Source of the DNA: an uncultured Lachnospiraceae bacterium
Lineage (GTDB): Bacteria; Bacillota; Clostridia; Lachnospirales; Lachnospiraceae
DNA: 64,000 bases
Assembly: GCA_947178145.1 (NCBI GenBank)
Contig: CAMWXE010000010.1
Span: 1-64,000 of the forward strand
Direction of reading: 5' to 3'
Part shown: piece by piece, positions 56,637 to 64,000 of the stretch
Layout of the letters: each line of letters opens with the position of its first letter
Numbering within the stretch: the first letter of the stretch is position 1
Notes under the pieces: generated by a model
Told to the model about the DNA's origin: nothing
Databases searched by the model: none
Seen by the model: the letters and a program-made list of their open reading frames with translations, nothing else
Program-made: the position numbers and the translations under genes

Positions 56637-58334
56637 TCACCCAATCAAGCATTCCTTTCCCCGGAACGCAAACCCATACTTTCTGATGCGTTCTGGCGCA
56701 AAACCTTCTTTGACCAGTTCTGTCTCATAATGCCTCTCCTCGATCTGTGCGAGGGCGTTCGCAAGTGTTTCTTCCAAATCTTTTTCTTTTCTCGGCCTGT
56801 GTACCTTGAATTCTATGATATAGGCACAGCCGCGCTCTTTATCGACAGGTTTCAGCAAAATGTCGTAGCGTCCAAATCCGCTTTCCCTGTTGGATTTGAT
56901 CGTGTACTGCCCGGACAGATCCACAATCATGCCAAGCACAAATCCATGGTAGAAACGCTCCGGTGCATCCTTTGATGATACCCCCTTTGCCGTGTCGAAG
57001 CTGGAGAAGCTCCCGAGTGCAATGTCATTCATAAATTCGTTCATGGAATCCACGTCATCAGCCAGCATTGCTTTGATAAAATCATTGTACGGGATTCTGG
57101 AATTGTTTTTAAACCAGCTGTTTACCATGTTCTCAAACAGAATGGACACCTCCAGGTTCGTTAGCGTCAGTGTGTACACCATGTCCTTACGCTCTCCTAC
57201 TGTCTCCACTTTGAGAACCTTTAAGTACCCTGTTGCAAGCAGCAGGCTCCAGACTGCATTTTCGCTGTCGCCAAGCTGGTTAAACACGATCTGCTCATCG
57301 ATCACGGCCGTAAAGCAGCCGCCTTTTATGAGTGTCTCCATTGTCTCCTTGATTTCTGCCTTGCCTGTCTGCAGCAGGGAATTAACCAGACCGTTTGAAC
57401 TTGTATTCGTCCAGTATGCCTTGTACTTCCTTTCCTCGATAAACGAAGTGATGGACCATGGATTGTAGATGTCTGTGTACTTGCCGAATGTAAATCCATC
57501 ATACCACCGCTTTACGTCCTTTTTCTCGCTGTCCAGTCCCATTTCATCCAGTGCATGGAACACCTCTTCCTCTGTAAAACCAAATGCTGTCGCATAAACA
57601 TCTGATGTCGTCGTAACCACCTTCAGATTATTCAGATCAGAAAAAATACTCTCTTTCGATATCCTGGTAATCCCTGTGATGATTCCCCGGTACAGGTGCA
57701 GATTCGACTTGAATGTCCTGTCAAAAAAGCTCCTGAAAAATCTTACCGCTTCCTCCCAGTAACCGCCCAGCCACGCCTCCTGCATCGGAGTATCATATTC
57801 ATCGAGGAGAATGATCACTTCTTTTCCATAATAGCGGTGCATAAACTTTGCCATCTGATGAACCGTGCCTGCGACCACTTTGTCCTCAATTCCAGCTTTT
57901 ATATTTTCATAGTACTCTTTCTCATTCTGATTCAGCACATCTCCCTTGAGCAGATATGTATTCTCATTATACAGATCTGCAATCGTTTCCGTCATTTTGT
58001 ACTTCATGTCATCGAAGTTTACTGCCTTGATGCTCGCAAAACTCAAAAAGATCACGGGAAAGGTTCCCTGAAGCTGCCGATAGCTCTCATGTTCCCATAT
58101 GGAGAGACCTTCAAACAGATCTCCCCTGCCTGCATACTGATTCGAAAAAAAGCACTCCATCATACTCATGTTCAGTGTTTTGCCAAACCTGCGCGGGCGT
58201 GTAATCAGCGTCACATCCGACCGGTTCTCCCACCACTCTTTGATGAAACTTGTCTTATCAACGTAAAAGGAGGCCTGCTCTCTGATTCTGTCAAACCGCT
58301 GCACACCGATATTTACGACTGTGCCACCACCCAT
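56637..58334 (-). CDS. AAA-ATPase-like/PDDEXK_9 protein, tandem copy A
   Basis: The 565-residue protein has the P-loop variant TRPRRFGKT (45-53), Walker B IILLDEYDTPM (DE at 178-179) and, at the C-terminus, GRYDILL (Asp491) with IIEFK (Glu508-x-Lys510). These are the expected metal-binding residues of a PD-(D/E)XK fold. The start at 58334 is fixed by GGGAGG, then TGTATCT and ATG. The partner copy upstream encodes the same protein. Function unknown; the family is often described as transposon-like or defence-like because of its copy number, which is not proven. Confidence 0.9.
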   Translation of the reverse strand: MGGGTVVNIGVQRFDRIREQASFYVDKTSFIKEWWENRSDVTLITRPRRFGKTLNMSMMECFFSNQYAGRGDLFEGLSIWEHESYRQLQGTFPVIFLSFASIKAVNFDDMKYKMTETIADLYNENTYLLKGDVLNQNEKEYYENIKAGIEDKVVAGTVHQMAKFMHRYYGKEVIILLDEYDTPMQEAWLGGYWEEAVRFFRSFFDRTFKSNLHLYRGIITGITRISKESIFSDLNNLKVVTTTSDVYATAFGFTEEEVFHALDEMGLDSEKKDVKRWYDGFTFGKYTDIYNPWSITSFIEERKYKAYWTNTSSNGLVNSLLQTGKAEIKETMETLIKGGCFTAVIDEQIVFNQLGDSENAVWSLLLATGYLKVLKVETVGERKDMVYTLTLTNLEVSILFENMVNSWFKNNSRIPYNDFIKAMLADDVDSMNEFMNDIALGSFSSFDTAKGVSSKDAPERFYHGFVLGMIVDLSGQYTIKSNRESGFGRYDILLKPVDKERGCAYIIEFKVHRPRKEKDLEETLANALAQIEERHYETELVKEGFAPERIRKYGFAFRGKECLIG

Positions 58335-58442
58335 AGATACACCTCCCTGCAAGCATACACTGTTTTAATCTGCACCAGAAACATCCCTCATCATGACAGG
58401 CCACTATATAGAACCCAAGAATTTGATCATTATTCCATGCGT

Positions 58443-60140
58443 TCACCCAATCAAGCATTCCTTTCCCCGGAACGCAAACCCATACTTTCTGATGCGTTCT
58501 GGCGCAAAACCTTCTTTGACCAGTTCTGTCTCATAATGCCTCTCCTCGATCTGTGCGAGGGCGTTCGCAAGTGTTTCTTCCAAATCTTTTTCTTTTCTCG
58601 GCCTGTGTACCTTGAATTCTATGATATAGGCACAGCCGCGCTCTTTATCGACAGGTTTCAGCAAAATGTCGTAGCGTCCAAATCCGCTTTCCCTGTTGGA
58701 TTTGATCGTGTACTGCCCGGACAGATCCACAATCATGCCAAGCACAAATCCATGGTAGAAACGCTCCGGTGCATCCTTTGATGATACCCCCTTTGCCGTG
58801 TCGAAGCTGGAGAAGCTCCCGAGTGCAATGTCATTCATAAATTCGTTCATGGAATCCACGTCATCAGCCAGCATTGCTTTGATAAAATCATTGTACGGGA
58901 TTCTGGAATTGTTTTTAAACCAGCTGTTTACCATGTTCTCAAACAGAATGGACACCTCCAGGTTCGTTAGCGTCAGTGTGTACACCATGTCCTTACGCTC
59001 TCCTACTGTCTCCACTTTGAGAACCTTTAAGTACCCTGTTGCAAGCAGCAGGCTCCAGACTGCATTTTCGCTGTCGCCAAGCTGGTTAAACACGATCTGC
59101 TCATCGATCACGGCCGTAAAGCAGCCGCCTTTTATGAGTGTCTCCATTGTCTCCTTGATTTCTGCCTTGCCTGTCTGCAGCAGGGAATTAACCAGACCGT
59201 TTGAACTTGTATTCGTCCAGTATGCCTTGTACTTCCTTTCCTCGATAAACGAAGTGATGGACCATGGATTGTAGATGTCTGTGTACTTGCCGAATGTAAA
59301 TCCATCATACCACCGCTTTACGTCCTTTTTCTCGCTGTCCAGTCCCATTTCATCCAGTGCATGGAACACCTCTTCCTCTGTAAAACCAAATGCTGTCGCA
59401 TAAACATCTGATGTCGTCGTAACCACCTTCAGATTATTCAGATCAGAAAAAATACTCTCTTTCGATATCCTGGTAATCCCTGTGATGATTCCCCGGTACA
59501 GGTGCAGATTCGACTTGAATGTCCTGTCAAAAAAGCTCCTGAAAAATCTTACCGCTTCCTCCCAGTAACCGCCCAGCCACGCCTCCTGCATCGGAGTATC
59601 ATATTCATCGAGGAGAATGATCACTTCTTTTCCATAATAGCGGTGCATAAACTTTGCCATCTGATGAACCGTGCCTGCGACCACTTTGTCCTCAATTCCA
59701 GCTTTTATATTTTCATAGTACTCTTTCTCATTCTGATTCAGCACATCTCCCTTGAGCAGATATGTATTCTCATTATACAGATCTGCAATCGTTTCCGTCA
59801 TTTTGTACTTCATGTCATCGAAGTTTACTGCCTTGATGCTCGCAAAACTCAAAAAGATCACGGGAAAGGTTCCCTGAAGCTGCCGATAGCTCTCATGTTC
59901 CCATATGGAGAGACCTTCAAACAGATCTCCCCTGCCTGCATACTGATTCGAAAAAAAGCACTCCATCATACTCATGTTCAGTGTTTTGCCAAACCTGCGC
60001 GGGCGTGTAATCAGCGTCACATCCGACCGGTTCTCCCACCACTCTTTGATGAAACTTGTCTTATCAACGTAAAAGGAGGCCTGCTCTCTGATTCTGTCAA
60101 ACCGCTGCACACCGATATTTACGACTGTGCCACCACCCAT
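58443..60140 (-). CDS. AAA-ATPase-like/PDDEXK_9 protein, tandem copy B
   Basis: Identical in protein sequence to copy A. Its leader differs: in place of GGGAGG there is a run of seven G (60145-60151), five bases before the ATG. This still pairs with the ribosome but could slip and change the spacing. A promoter at 60214-60242 lies about 75 bases upstream, so copy B, and perhaps copy A by read-through, is transcribed from there. An in-frame ATG at 60161 is less likely as the start. Confidence 0.9.
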   Translation of the reverse strand: MGGGTVVNIGVQRFDRIREQASFYVDKTSFIKEWWENRSDVTLITRPRRFGKTLNMSMMECFFSNQYAGRGDLFEGLSIWEHESYRQLQGTFPVIFLSFASIKAVNFDDMKYKMTETIADLYNENTYLLKGDVLNQNEKEYYENIKAGIEDKVVAGTVHQMAKFMHRYYGKEVIILLDEYDTPMQEAWLGGYWEEAVRFFRSFFDRTFKSNLHLYRGIITGITRISKESIFSDLNNLKVVTTTSDVYATAFGFTEEEVFHALDEMGLDSEKKDVKRWYDGFTFGKYTDIYNPWSITSFIEERKYKAYWTNTSSNGLVNSLLQTGKAEIKETMETLIKGGCFTAVIDEQIVFNQLGDSENAVWSLLLATGYLKVLKVETVGERKDMVYTLTLTNLEVSILFENMVNSWFKNNSRIPYNDFIKAMLADDVDSMNEFMNDIALGSFSSFDTAKGVSSKDAPERFYHGFVLGMIVDLSGQYTIKSNRESGFGRYDILLKPVDKERGCAYIIEFKVHRPRKEKDLEETLANALAQIEERHYETELVKEGFAPERIRKYGFAFRGKECLIG

Positions 60141-60213
60141 AGATACCCCCCCAATGCGCATCGCTGTAAACTATTTCTGGTCTACTCTTAAAGATGGGCA
60201 ATATTCTTTTCCA

Positions 60214-60242
60214 AGTATATCATACCCAAAATGCAAAGTCCA
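60214..60242 (-). promoter_or_regulatory. Promoter upstream of PDDEXK_9 copy B
   Basis: Minus strand: -35 TGGACT (60242-60237), 17-base spacer, -10 TATACT (60219-60214). The ~37-base surrounding is a second copy of the promoter region at 52798-52835, with a few mismatches. Confidence 0.7.
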
Positions 60243-60290
60243 TAATAAAACAAATGATAATTTCTCACGAATTATACTTCGTGTTACTGT

Positions 60291-61169
60291 TCACTCCGCC
60301 GGATTCACATGCACCATGATATGTTTCACCTTAGCAAACTTCCCCTCAATCGAGTCATGCACGCGCTCGGCGATGCTATGGGCTTCGCGGAGTGTCTCAT
60401 CTCCATCGGCCCTGATCTCGATATCCACATAGATCTTGTTGCCAAACACTCTTGTGCGAAGCAAGTCGACTCCGAGTACGCCTTCCTGCGCCAGTGCACA
60501 GTCTTTCAATTCGTTTTCTGTCTCCTCATCACATGCCTTGTCGACCATCTTGTCGACGGCGTCTTTGAAGATTTCATATGCCGCCTTCGCGATAAAGAAG
60601 CAAATGCACAGACTCGCGGCAGCATCACAGATTGGGAATCCGAGTCTTGCGCCTGCGATGCCGACGAGGGCTCCCACCGACGAGAGCGCGTCGGAGCGGT
60701 GGTGCCAGGCATCTGCCATCAGTGCACCAGAATCAATTTTCTTTGCGTTGGCTCTTGTATACCAGTACATGCCCTCCTTTACTGCAATCGAAATAATCGC
60801 TGCCACTAGTGCCAGAAATCCGGGTGTCGCGAGATTTGTATAGTCTCCTGACAGGATTTTGCCGACTGCGCCGTAGCCGATTCCCAATCCTGTCACTGCC
60901 AAAATCGTTGCAAGCACAATCGCCGCCACGCATTCCATGCGCTCATGTCCATATGGGTGTTCCTTGTCAGATTTTTTGCTGGATATCCTGATGCCGACAA
61001 TGACCACAACGGTGCTAAAGACATCGGATGCAGAGTGTACCGCATCGCTGATCATCGCCCCTGAGTGGGCAAGGATTCCAGACAAAAGTTTAAAGATTGA
61101 CAAGGCAGCATTTGCTGCAATACTCACAAAAGAAACTTTCATCGCCGTTTTCTCAAAATCATTTTTCAT
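60291..61169 (-). CDS. Cation diffusion facilitator (Co/Ni/Zn efflux), CzcD-like
   Basis: This 292-residue protein has six membrane helices and the two metal-site motifs of CDF transporters: SDAVHSASD (Asp42, His45, Asp49) and DAWHHRSD (Asp153, His157 or His156, Asp160). A cytoplasmic C-terminal domain with NKIYVDIEI and VKHIMVHVNP follows. CDF proteins expel divalent metals in exchange for protons. Classically zinc is common, but the NiCo riboswitch in its leader argues for cobalt and nickel. AAAGGCGGGA precedes ATG. It is a single gene between the PDDEXK_9 pair and oleate hydratase. Confidence 0.92.
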   Translation of the reverse strand: MKNDFEKTAMKVSFVSIAANAALSIFKLLSGILAHSGAMISDAVHSASDVFSTVVVIVGIRISSKKSDKEHPYGHERMECVAAIVLATILAVTGLGIGYGAVGKILSGDYTNLATPGFLALVAAIISIAVKEGMYWYTRANAKKIDSGALMADAWHHRSDALSSVGALVGIAGARLGFPICDAAASLCICFFIAKAAYEIFKDAVDKMVDKACDEETENELKDCALAQEGVLGVDLLRTRVFGNKIYVDIEIRADGDETLREAHSIAERVHDSIEGKFAKVKHIMVHVNPAE

Positions 61170-61330
61170 AAATTGTCCCGCCTTTCCAAAGAATCAATTT
61201 CAGAGATTATTCCATTTTCCAAAACTGACCTCTCTATGGCACCTGCAGTTAGGATATACTGATACGAATCGAATTATTATGATTGTGGGAGCTTTTGAGA
61301 GAATTTGAGAAAAGAAAAACACCCACGTAT

Positions 61331-61487
61331 CAGTATTAGCAACTACTGTCCCGCGGATGTGATTTGGATATGTTCTGTAATAACAAATGCAGCTTGCACA
61401 GGGTATTTGTGAACAGTTCCTTATCCACTGTCGCATATGCGACCCGGCTCCAAGGGTATTTCACCCCGGCCTGCTCAGTTTGTACTG
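61331..61487 (-). promoter_or_regulatory. NiCo riboswitch in the leader of the CDF transporter
   Basis: The minus-strand RNA has the conserved blocks of NiCo aptamers: ACTGAGCAGGC, then GGAGCCGGG, GCGACAG and GCGGGACAGT. Four helices can be drawn: P1 (CAGTA.CAA.ACTG with CAGT..TTG..TACTG), P2 (GGC..GGGT with ACCC..GCC), P3 (GTCGC-ATAT-GCGAC) and P4 (GTGGAT with ATCCGC) closing a longer than usual loop. The aptamer is followed by GTGTTTTTCTTTT at about 61320, so control by termination is likely. Its place between promoter and transporter gene agrees with known NiCo-czcD pairs. The RNA family call is from memory of the consensus. Confidence 0.85.
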
Positions 61488-61536
61488 TAGATTGTATGCA
61501 GTGCAAAGAGTTTCCTATTTGGGTTATATTTTTATT

Positions 61537-61565
61537 ACTATATCACATATTTTTACCTATTTCAA
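61537..61565 (-). promoter_or_regulatory. Promoter of the NiCo-riboswitch/CDF transcript
   Basis: Minus strand: -35 TTGAAA (61565-61560), 17-base spacer, -10 TATAGT (61542-61537). The start would be near 61530, giving a leader of about 360 bases that contains the riboswitch. Confidence 0.75.
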
Positions 61566-61660
61566 GCGCTTCTGTGACTACTCTTAGTTAGGGACCCTAA
61601 ACAAGTGATTGTTCCCGCTTATCTGATTTTGACTCCTGGAGGCATTTGCCCTGTGAAACG

Positions 61661-61700
61661 AATAAAAATGCACCAGTTTTCAGGCTGATGCATTTTTATT
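61661..61700 (-). terminator. Terminator downstream of oleate hydratase
   Basis: A 12-bp inverted repeat AATAAAAATGCA (61661-61672) with TGCATTTTTATT (61689-61700), with further pairing inside. The T-rich arm follows the stem on either strand, so it can end the oleate hydratase transcript and protect the CDF promoter region. Confidence 0.8.
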
Positions 61701-61749
61701 CCTTTGTGTCTATATTCCTGTCTCATTTATGCGATGTCTTTGCCACAAG

Positions 61750-63732
61750 TTATTTCTGAACAGTTCCCCGCTTCTTTTTCTGTATTATATCATGATCCTC
61801 GAGCAGCTTCTCGACCACAGTGCCCTTAATTGCCTTTAACAAAGGTAATTTCAGGGCGTTGAGCGGGCCCGGCAGCTCGATGTCAAGCGGTGATTTGCCG
61901 TCCATCAGTTTGACTGTGCTGTCGAGAAGCTCGCGGATATCATATACGCTGCCCCATACTTCCGGCACGCCGCGGTCCACCTTCAAAAGACCATATACCG
62001 CCTCCATCGCTGTTCTCACAGAGTATTCTGTTGTGAATATGGTATCTCTCGGCGTCTCTGCAAACTGTCCAAGAAATGCAAAGTTGACACATCCATCTGG
62101 AATGACATCCGGTCTGTCACCCTTTCTTCTGGGCATAAAGAACGCTGTGATGTAAGGCATCATGGTCGGCACTGTCACCACCTCATCTTTGGCAAGCGCC
62201 GGAATATCCTCCACAGGAATTCCCATATGATACAGCCACTCCTGTGTAATCTCCTCGCCGGTACACTCCTTCATCGGCTTCTTTACATAATCGCCTTCCA
62301 CGTCGGTGAAGAGACTGTATACCCAAATGCAGACTTCATCCTTTTTCTGCTCTTTGAACTGTCCCTGTCTGTTGATTGTCCAGCTCAGAAGCCACTTGGA
62401 ATCCATACAGCTCACGATACCGCCGGTGACAACATTGCCGGTGCGCGGATCGCGTTTACAAATCTTCTGAATCTGGTCGATAATCTGCTGGTTGGATGTT
62501 GTGACTGTGGCAGATTCCCAGTTTGTCTTCCCGATGTCGGAGCAGAACTTCTCAGGATGTCCAAAGGATTCATCCTGCGCTGCAATATTCTTCCAGAGAC
62601 TCCAGCATCCGCTTGTTCTCACCTCTGCGTCGCCTGTCGGCGCATGTGTGTGGTCACCGTAGATGGTTCCTTCTGTACAGCTTCCGTTTGTGACAAATAC
62701 CAGATCATTCTCTGTGAGTGGTATCGTCGTCTCCTCGCCATCCACCTTGCACACAATCGTCTTTGCTATCTTCCTGCCATCATCTGTCTTCTCGAAAATG
62801 ACATTTGTGACTTCTGTCCTGTACTGGAAAGTTACGCCTGCTGCCTCAAGGTACTTGATCATTGGCAGTATCAAGGACTCATACTGATTGTATTTCGTGA
62901 ACTTCAATGCACTAAAATCAGGAAGTCCTCCTATATGGTGGATAAATCGCTGGAAGTAGAGCTTCATTTCAAGCGCACTGTGCCAGTTCTCAAACGCAAA
63001 CATCGTCCGCCAATATAACCAGAAGGTTGAGTTGAATACTTCATCATCAAACACATCCTCGATGGTCTTGTCATACAAATCCTCATCCTTTGTCATAAAG
63101 AGCTTCATAATTTCCATACAGCCTTTTTGGCTTAGGTTGAACTTGCCGTCTGTATGCGCATCCTCTCCCTGCTTCACTGTCGCACGGCAAAGAGAATAGT
63201 TTGGATCCTTCTTGTTCAGCCAGTAGTACTCATCCAGAACCGATACCCCTGGCGTCTCTATGGAAGGAATGCTCCGGAACAGATCCCACAGGCACTCGAA
63301 ATGGTTCTCCATCTCGCGTCCGCCGCGCATCACATAGCCTCTGGAAGGATCAAAGATTCCATCACAGGCACCACCGGGCAAATCCATTGCCTCCAGCACA
63401 TGAATGTGTTCCCCCTTCATCTGTCCATCTCTTACCAGGAAACATGCCGCTGCAAGGGCGCCCAATCCGCTGCCCACAATATATGCTGATTTGTCGTCGA
63501 CACCTTCTGGTTTCAGAGGGCGGGCAAAGGCTTCATAGTTTCCATTGCTGTAATAGATTCCCTTGCTGTTTCTCTCGAAACGTCCACGCTCTGTGTTTCG
63601 GAAATTGTTTACTTTCTCGGCGACCTCCTTCCTGTGTGCGTCCTTTCTGTTTTTTGATGCGATCACTGTCGCTCCTGCCGCGACTGCTGCCGCTGCAGCG
63701 ACTCCGATTTTTACATGATTTTTATTAGCCAT
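61750..63732 (-). CDS. ohyA: Oleate hydratase (FAD-dependent, MCRA family)
   Basis: This 660-residue protein matches oleate hydratase throughout. It has the FAD-binding [16 protein letters not shown] (84-99), [27 protein letters not shown] and the conserved [18 protein letters not shown] near the C-terminus. The enzyme adds water to the double bond of unsaturated fatty acids, which detoxifies host or dietary lipids. It carries an N-terminal alanine-rich membrane-like helix (about 8-25), so it may be membrane-bound. GGAAAGGAGAACAA precedes ATG 63732; a longer frame from 63768 is unlikely. Transcribed alone from the promoter at 63793. Confidence 0.95.
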   Translation of the reverse strand: MANKNHVKIGVAAAAAVAAGATVIASKNRKDAHRKEVAEKVNNFRNTERGRFERNSKGIYYSNGNYEAFARPLKPEGVDDKSAYIVGSGLGALAAACFLVRDGQMKGEHIHVLEAMDLPGGACDGIFDPSRGYVMRGGREMENHFECLWDLFRSIPSIETPGVSVLDEYYWLNKKDPNYSLCRATVKQGEDAHTDGKFNLSQKGCMEIMKLFMTKDEDLYDKTIEDVFDDEVFNSTFWLYWRTMFAFENWHSALEMKLYFQRFIHHIGGLPDFSALKFTKYNQYESLILPMIKYLEAAGVTFQYRTEVTNVIFEKTDDGRKIAKTIVCKVDGEETTIPLTENDLVFVTNGSCTEGTIYGDHTHAPTGDAEVRTSGCWSLWKNIAAQDESFGHPEKFCSDIGKTNWESATVTTSNQQIIDQIQKICKRDPRTGNVVTGGIVSCMDSKWLLSWTINRQGQFKEQKKDEVCIWVYSLFTDVEGDYVKKPMKECTGEEITQEWLYHMGIPVEDIPALAKDEVVTVPTMMPYITAFFMPRRKGDRPDVIPDGCVNFAFLGQFAETPRDTIFTTEYSVRTAMEAVYGLLKVDRGVPEVWGSVYDIRELLDSTVKLMDGKSPLDIELPGPLNALKLPLLKAIKGTVVEKLLEDHDIIQKKKRGTVQK

Positions 63733-63792
63733 TTGTTCTCCTTTCCTGATGAATTCCTTCTGATTCATCTGCCGATTCTGTCTGATAAGGTT

Positions 63793-63820
63793 AGTATATC
63801 ACAAAATGACTAACGGTCAA
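63793..63820 (-). promoter_or_regulatory. Promoter and probable repressor operator of oleate hydratase
   Basis: Minus strand: -35 TTGACC (63820-63815), 16-base spacer, -10 TATACT (63798-63793). A short palindrome TGACcgttaGTCA (63819-63807) overlaps the -35, the position and shape of TetR-family operators that respond to fatty acids. No regulator gene is inside the window. Confidence 0.7.
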
Positions 63821-63874
63821 TTCCTTTGGCAGCTAATTAATTCTTTTTTCAGAAAGATAAGATTTTCGTAAGAT

Positions 63875-64000
63875 TTATAGAATACCCGTATCCTGCATAT
63901 ATGCAATATCCTGTATGATTTCCAGGCAGTCTGTCCTGCGCAGTTGTGATTCCTGCCCGCCTGCGCAATCCAGGAGAACAGTGTTCTCCATAGCTTCCTG
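63875..64000 (-). CDS. 3' end of an unidentified gene (partial)
   Basis: The minus strand from the window edge reads 41 codons, ending LEIIQDIAYMQDTGIL and TAA at 63877-63875. It is open throughout, with protein-like composition (LLDCAGGQESQLRRTDC). No family could be recognised from so short a piece. It ends about 55 bases before the oleate hydratase promoter and reads towards it; a fatty-acid regulator would be a natural neighbour, but nothing seen supports that. Confidence 0.6.
   Translation of the reverse strand, partial: QEAMENTVLLDCAGGQESQLRRTDCLEIIQDIAYMQDTGIL

Larger units (their letters stand above)
56597..60144. repeat. Tandem direct duplication of a ~1.75-kb PDDEXK_9 unit
   Basis: Two units offset by 1806 bases (56597-58338 and 58403-60144). 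The encoded proteins are identical over all 565 residues from the MGGG start; only a few bases in the flank (CCCGGGAATTT against CCCAAGAATTT) and the leader before the start codon differ. The duplication must be recent or kept uniform by gene conversion. Confidence 0.9.

Noticed and set aside
57696-60191. Long plus-strand open frames (361 and 229 codons) antisense to the tandem PDDEXK_9 genes
   Set aside because: They mirror the conserved minus-strand genes, have no ribosome binding site and repeat exactly because the DNA is duplicated.
60309-60809. 166-codon plus-strand frame antisense to the CDF gene
   Set aside because: CDF motifs on the minus strand are complete, and the plus frame has no ribosome binding site.
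61315-61530. The structured RNA before the CDF gene as a 6S-like small RNA
   Set aside because: The length and closing stem first suggested 6S RNA, but the four-helix layout and conserved blocks fit a NiCo aptamer better, and the gene behind it is a metal exporter.
62227-63018. 263-codon plus-strand frame antisense to oleate hydratase
   Set aside because: The minus strand encodes a full, conserved enzyme; the plus frame has cysteine- and leucine-rich low-information sequence without a start signal.
1-64000. CRISPR arrays, tRNA or rRNA genes
   Set aside because: No regularly spaced repeats, cloverleaf-like sequences or rRNA-like stretches were seen when reading both strands.

Overview
The window is AT-rich, low-GC Firmicutes DNA. 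Strong AGGAGG-type ribosome binding sites, several AAA-ATPase-like/PDDEXK_9 genes, a LicD protein, oleate hydratase and a NiCo riboswitch point to a gut-type Clostridia, most likely Lachnospiraceae; this is inference, because no rRNA or other marker gene is present. Most of the window (about 3.1-52.8 kb) is one very large surface-polysaccharide locus, transcribed almost entirely on the minus strand. It is interrupted by mobile elements and littered with 3'-end gene remnants.

Layout. 0-3 kb: plus-strand tail of a PDDEXK_9 gene, a secreted transglutaminase-like protein with a perfect terminator, then debris (transposase fragment, truncated PDDEXK_9 gene, group II intron 3' end, deleted ABC exporter). 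3.1-20.8 kb: CDP-dideoxyhexose genes (rfbF, rfbH, a TPP enzyme, an SDR and, further away, rfbG), a frameshifted methyltransferase, a cytidylyltransferase-aminotransferase fusion beside licD, a flippase, GtrB-like and GT32 glycosyltransferases. A tyrosine recombinase between 70-bp inverted repeats and a dead IS1595-type element split this block. 20.8-36.8 kb: a ricin-tailed membrane glycosyltransferase, an LTA-synthase-like phosphoglycerol transferase, an ABC exporter and a run of GT2/GT10/GT11/acyltransferase/FkbM genes, some frameshifted. 36.9-42.4 kb: an inserted block with an OLD/PtuA-like ATPase plus a small possible nuclease, followed by two AAA/PDDEXK_9 genes. 42.4-52.8 kb: a second polysaccharide block (GT4, ricin-tailed GT-C, GtrB-like, DUF6311, unknown membrane protein, GT2, sugar O-methyltransferase) with a good minus-strand promoter at its head. 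52.9-60.3 kb: permease remnant with a 102-bp MITE, an intact IS4-type transposase gene, a frameshifted acyltransferase and a recent tandem duplication of a PDDEXK_9 gene. 60.3-64 kb: a CDF metal exporter behind a NiCo riboswitch, oleate hydratase with a promoter/operator, and the tail of an unidentified gene.

How it works together (inference): RfbF/G/H make a CDP-4-keto-3,6-dideoxyhexose that the TPP enzyme may extend by a two-carbon branch and the SDR may reduce. Cytosolic GTs assemble a fucose-containing repeat unit carried by a flippase or ABC exporter. GtrB-like synthases feed membrane GT-C enzymes on the outside, and LicD, LTA-synthase-like and acyltransferase proteins add phospho- and acyl decorations. 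Phase variation is suggested by a G9 tract, single-base homopolymer frameshifts and a possible invertible segment; assembly error must be excluded for the frameshifts.
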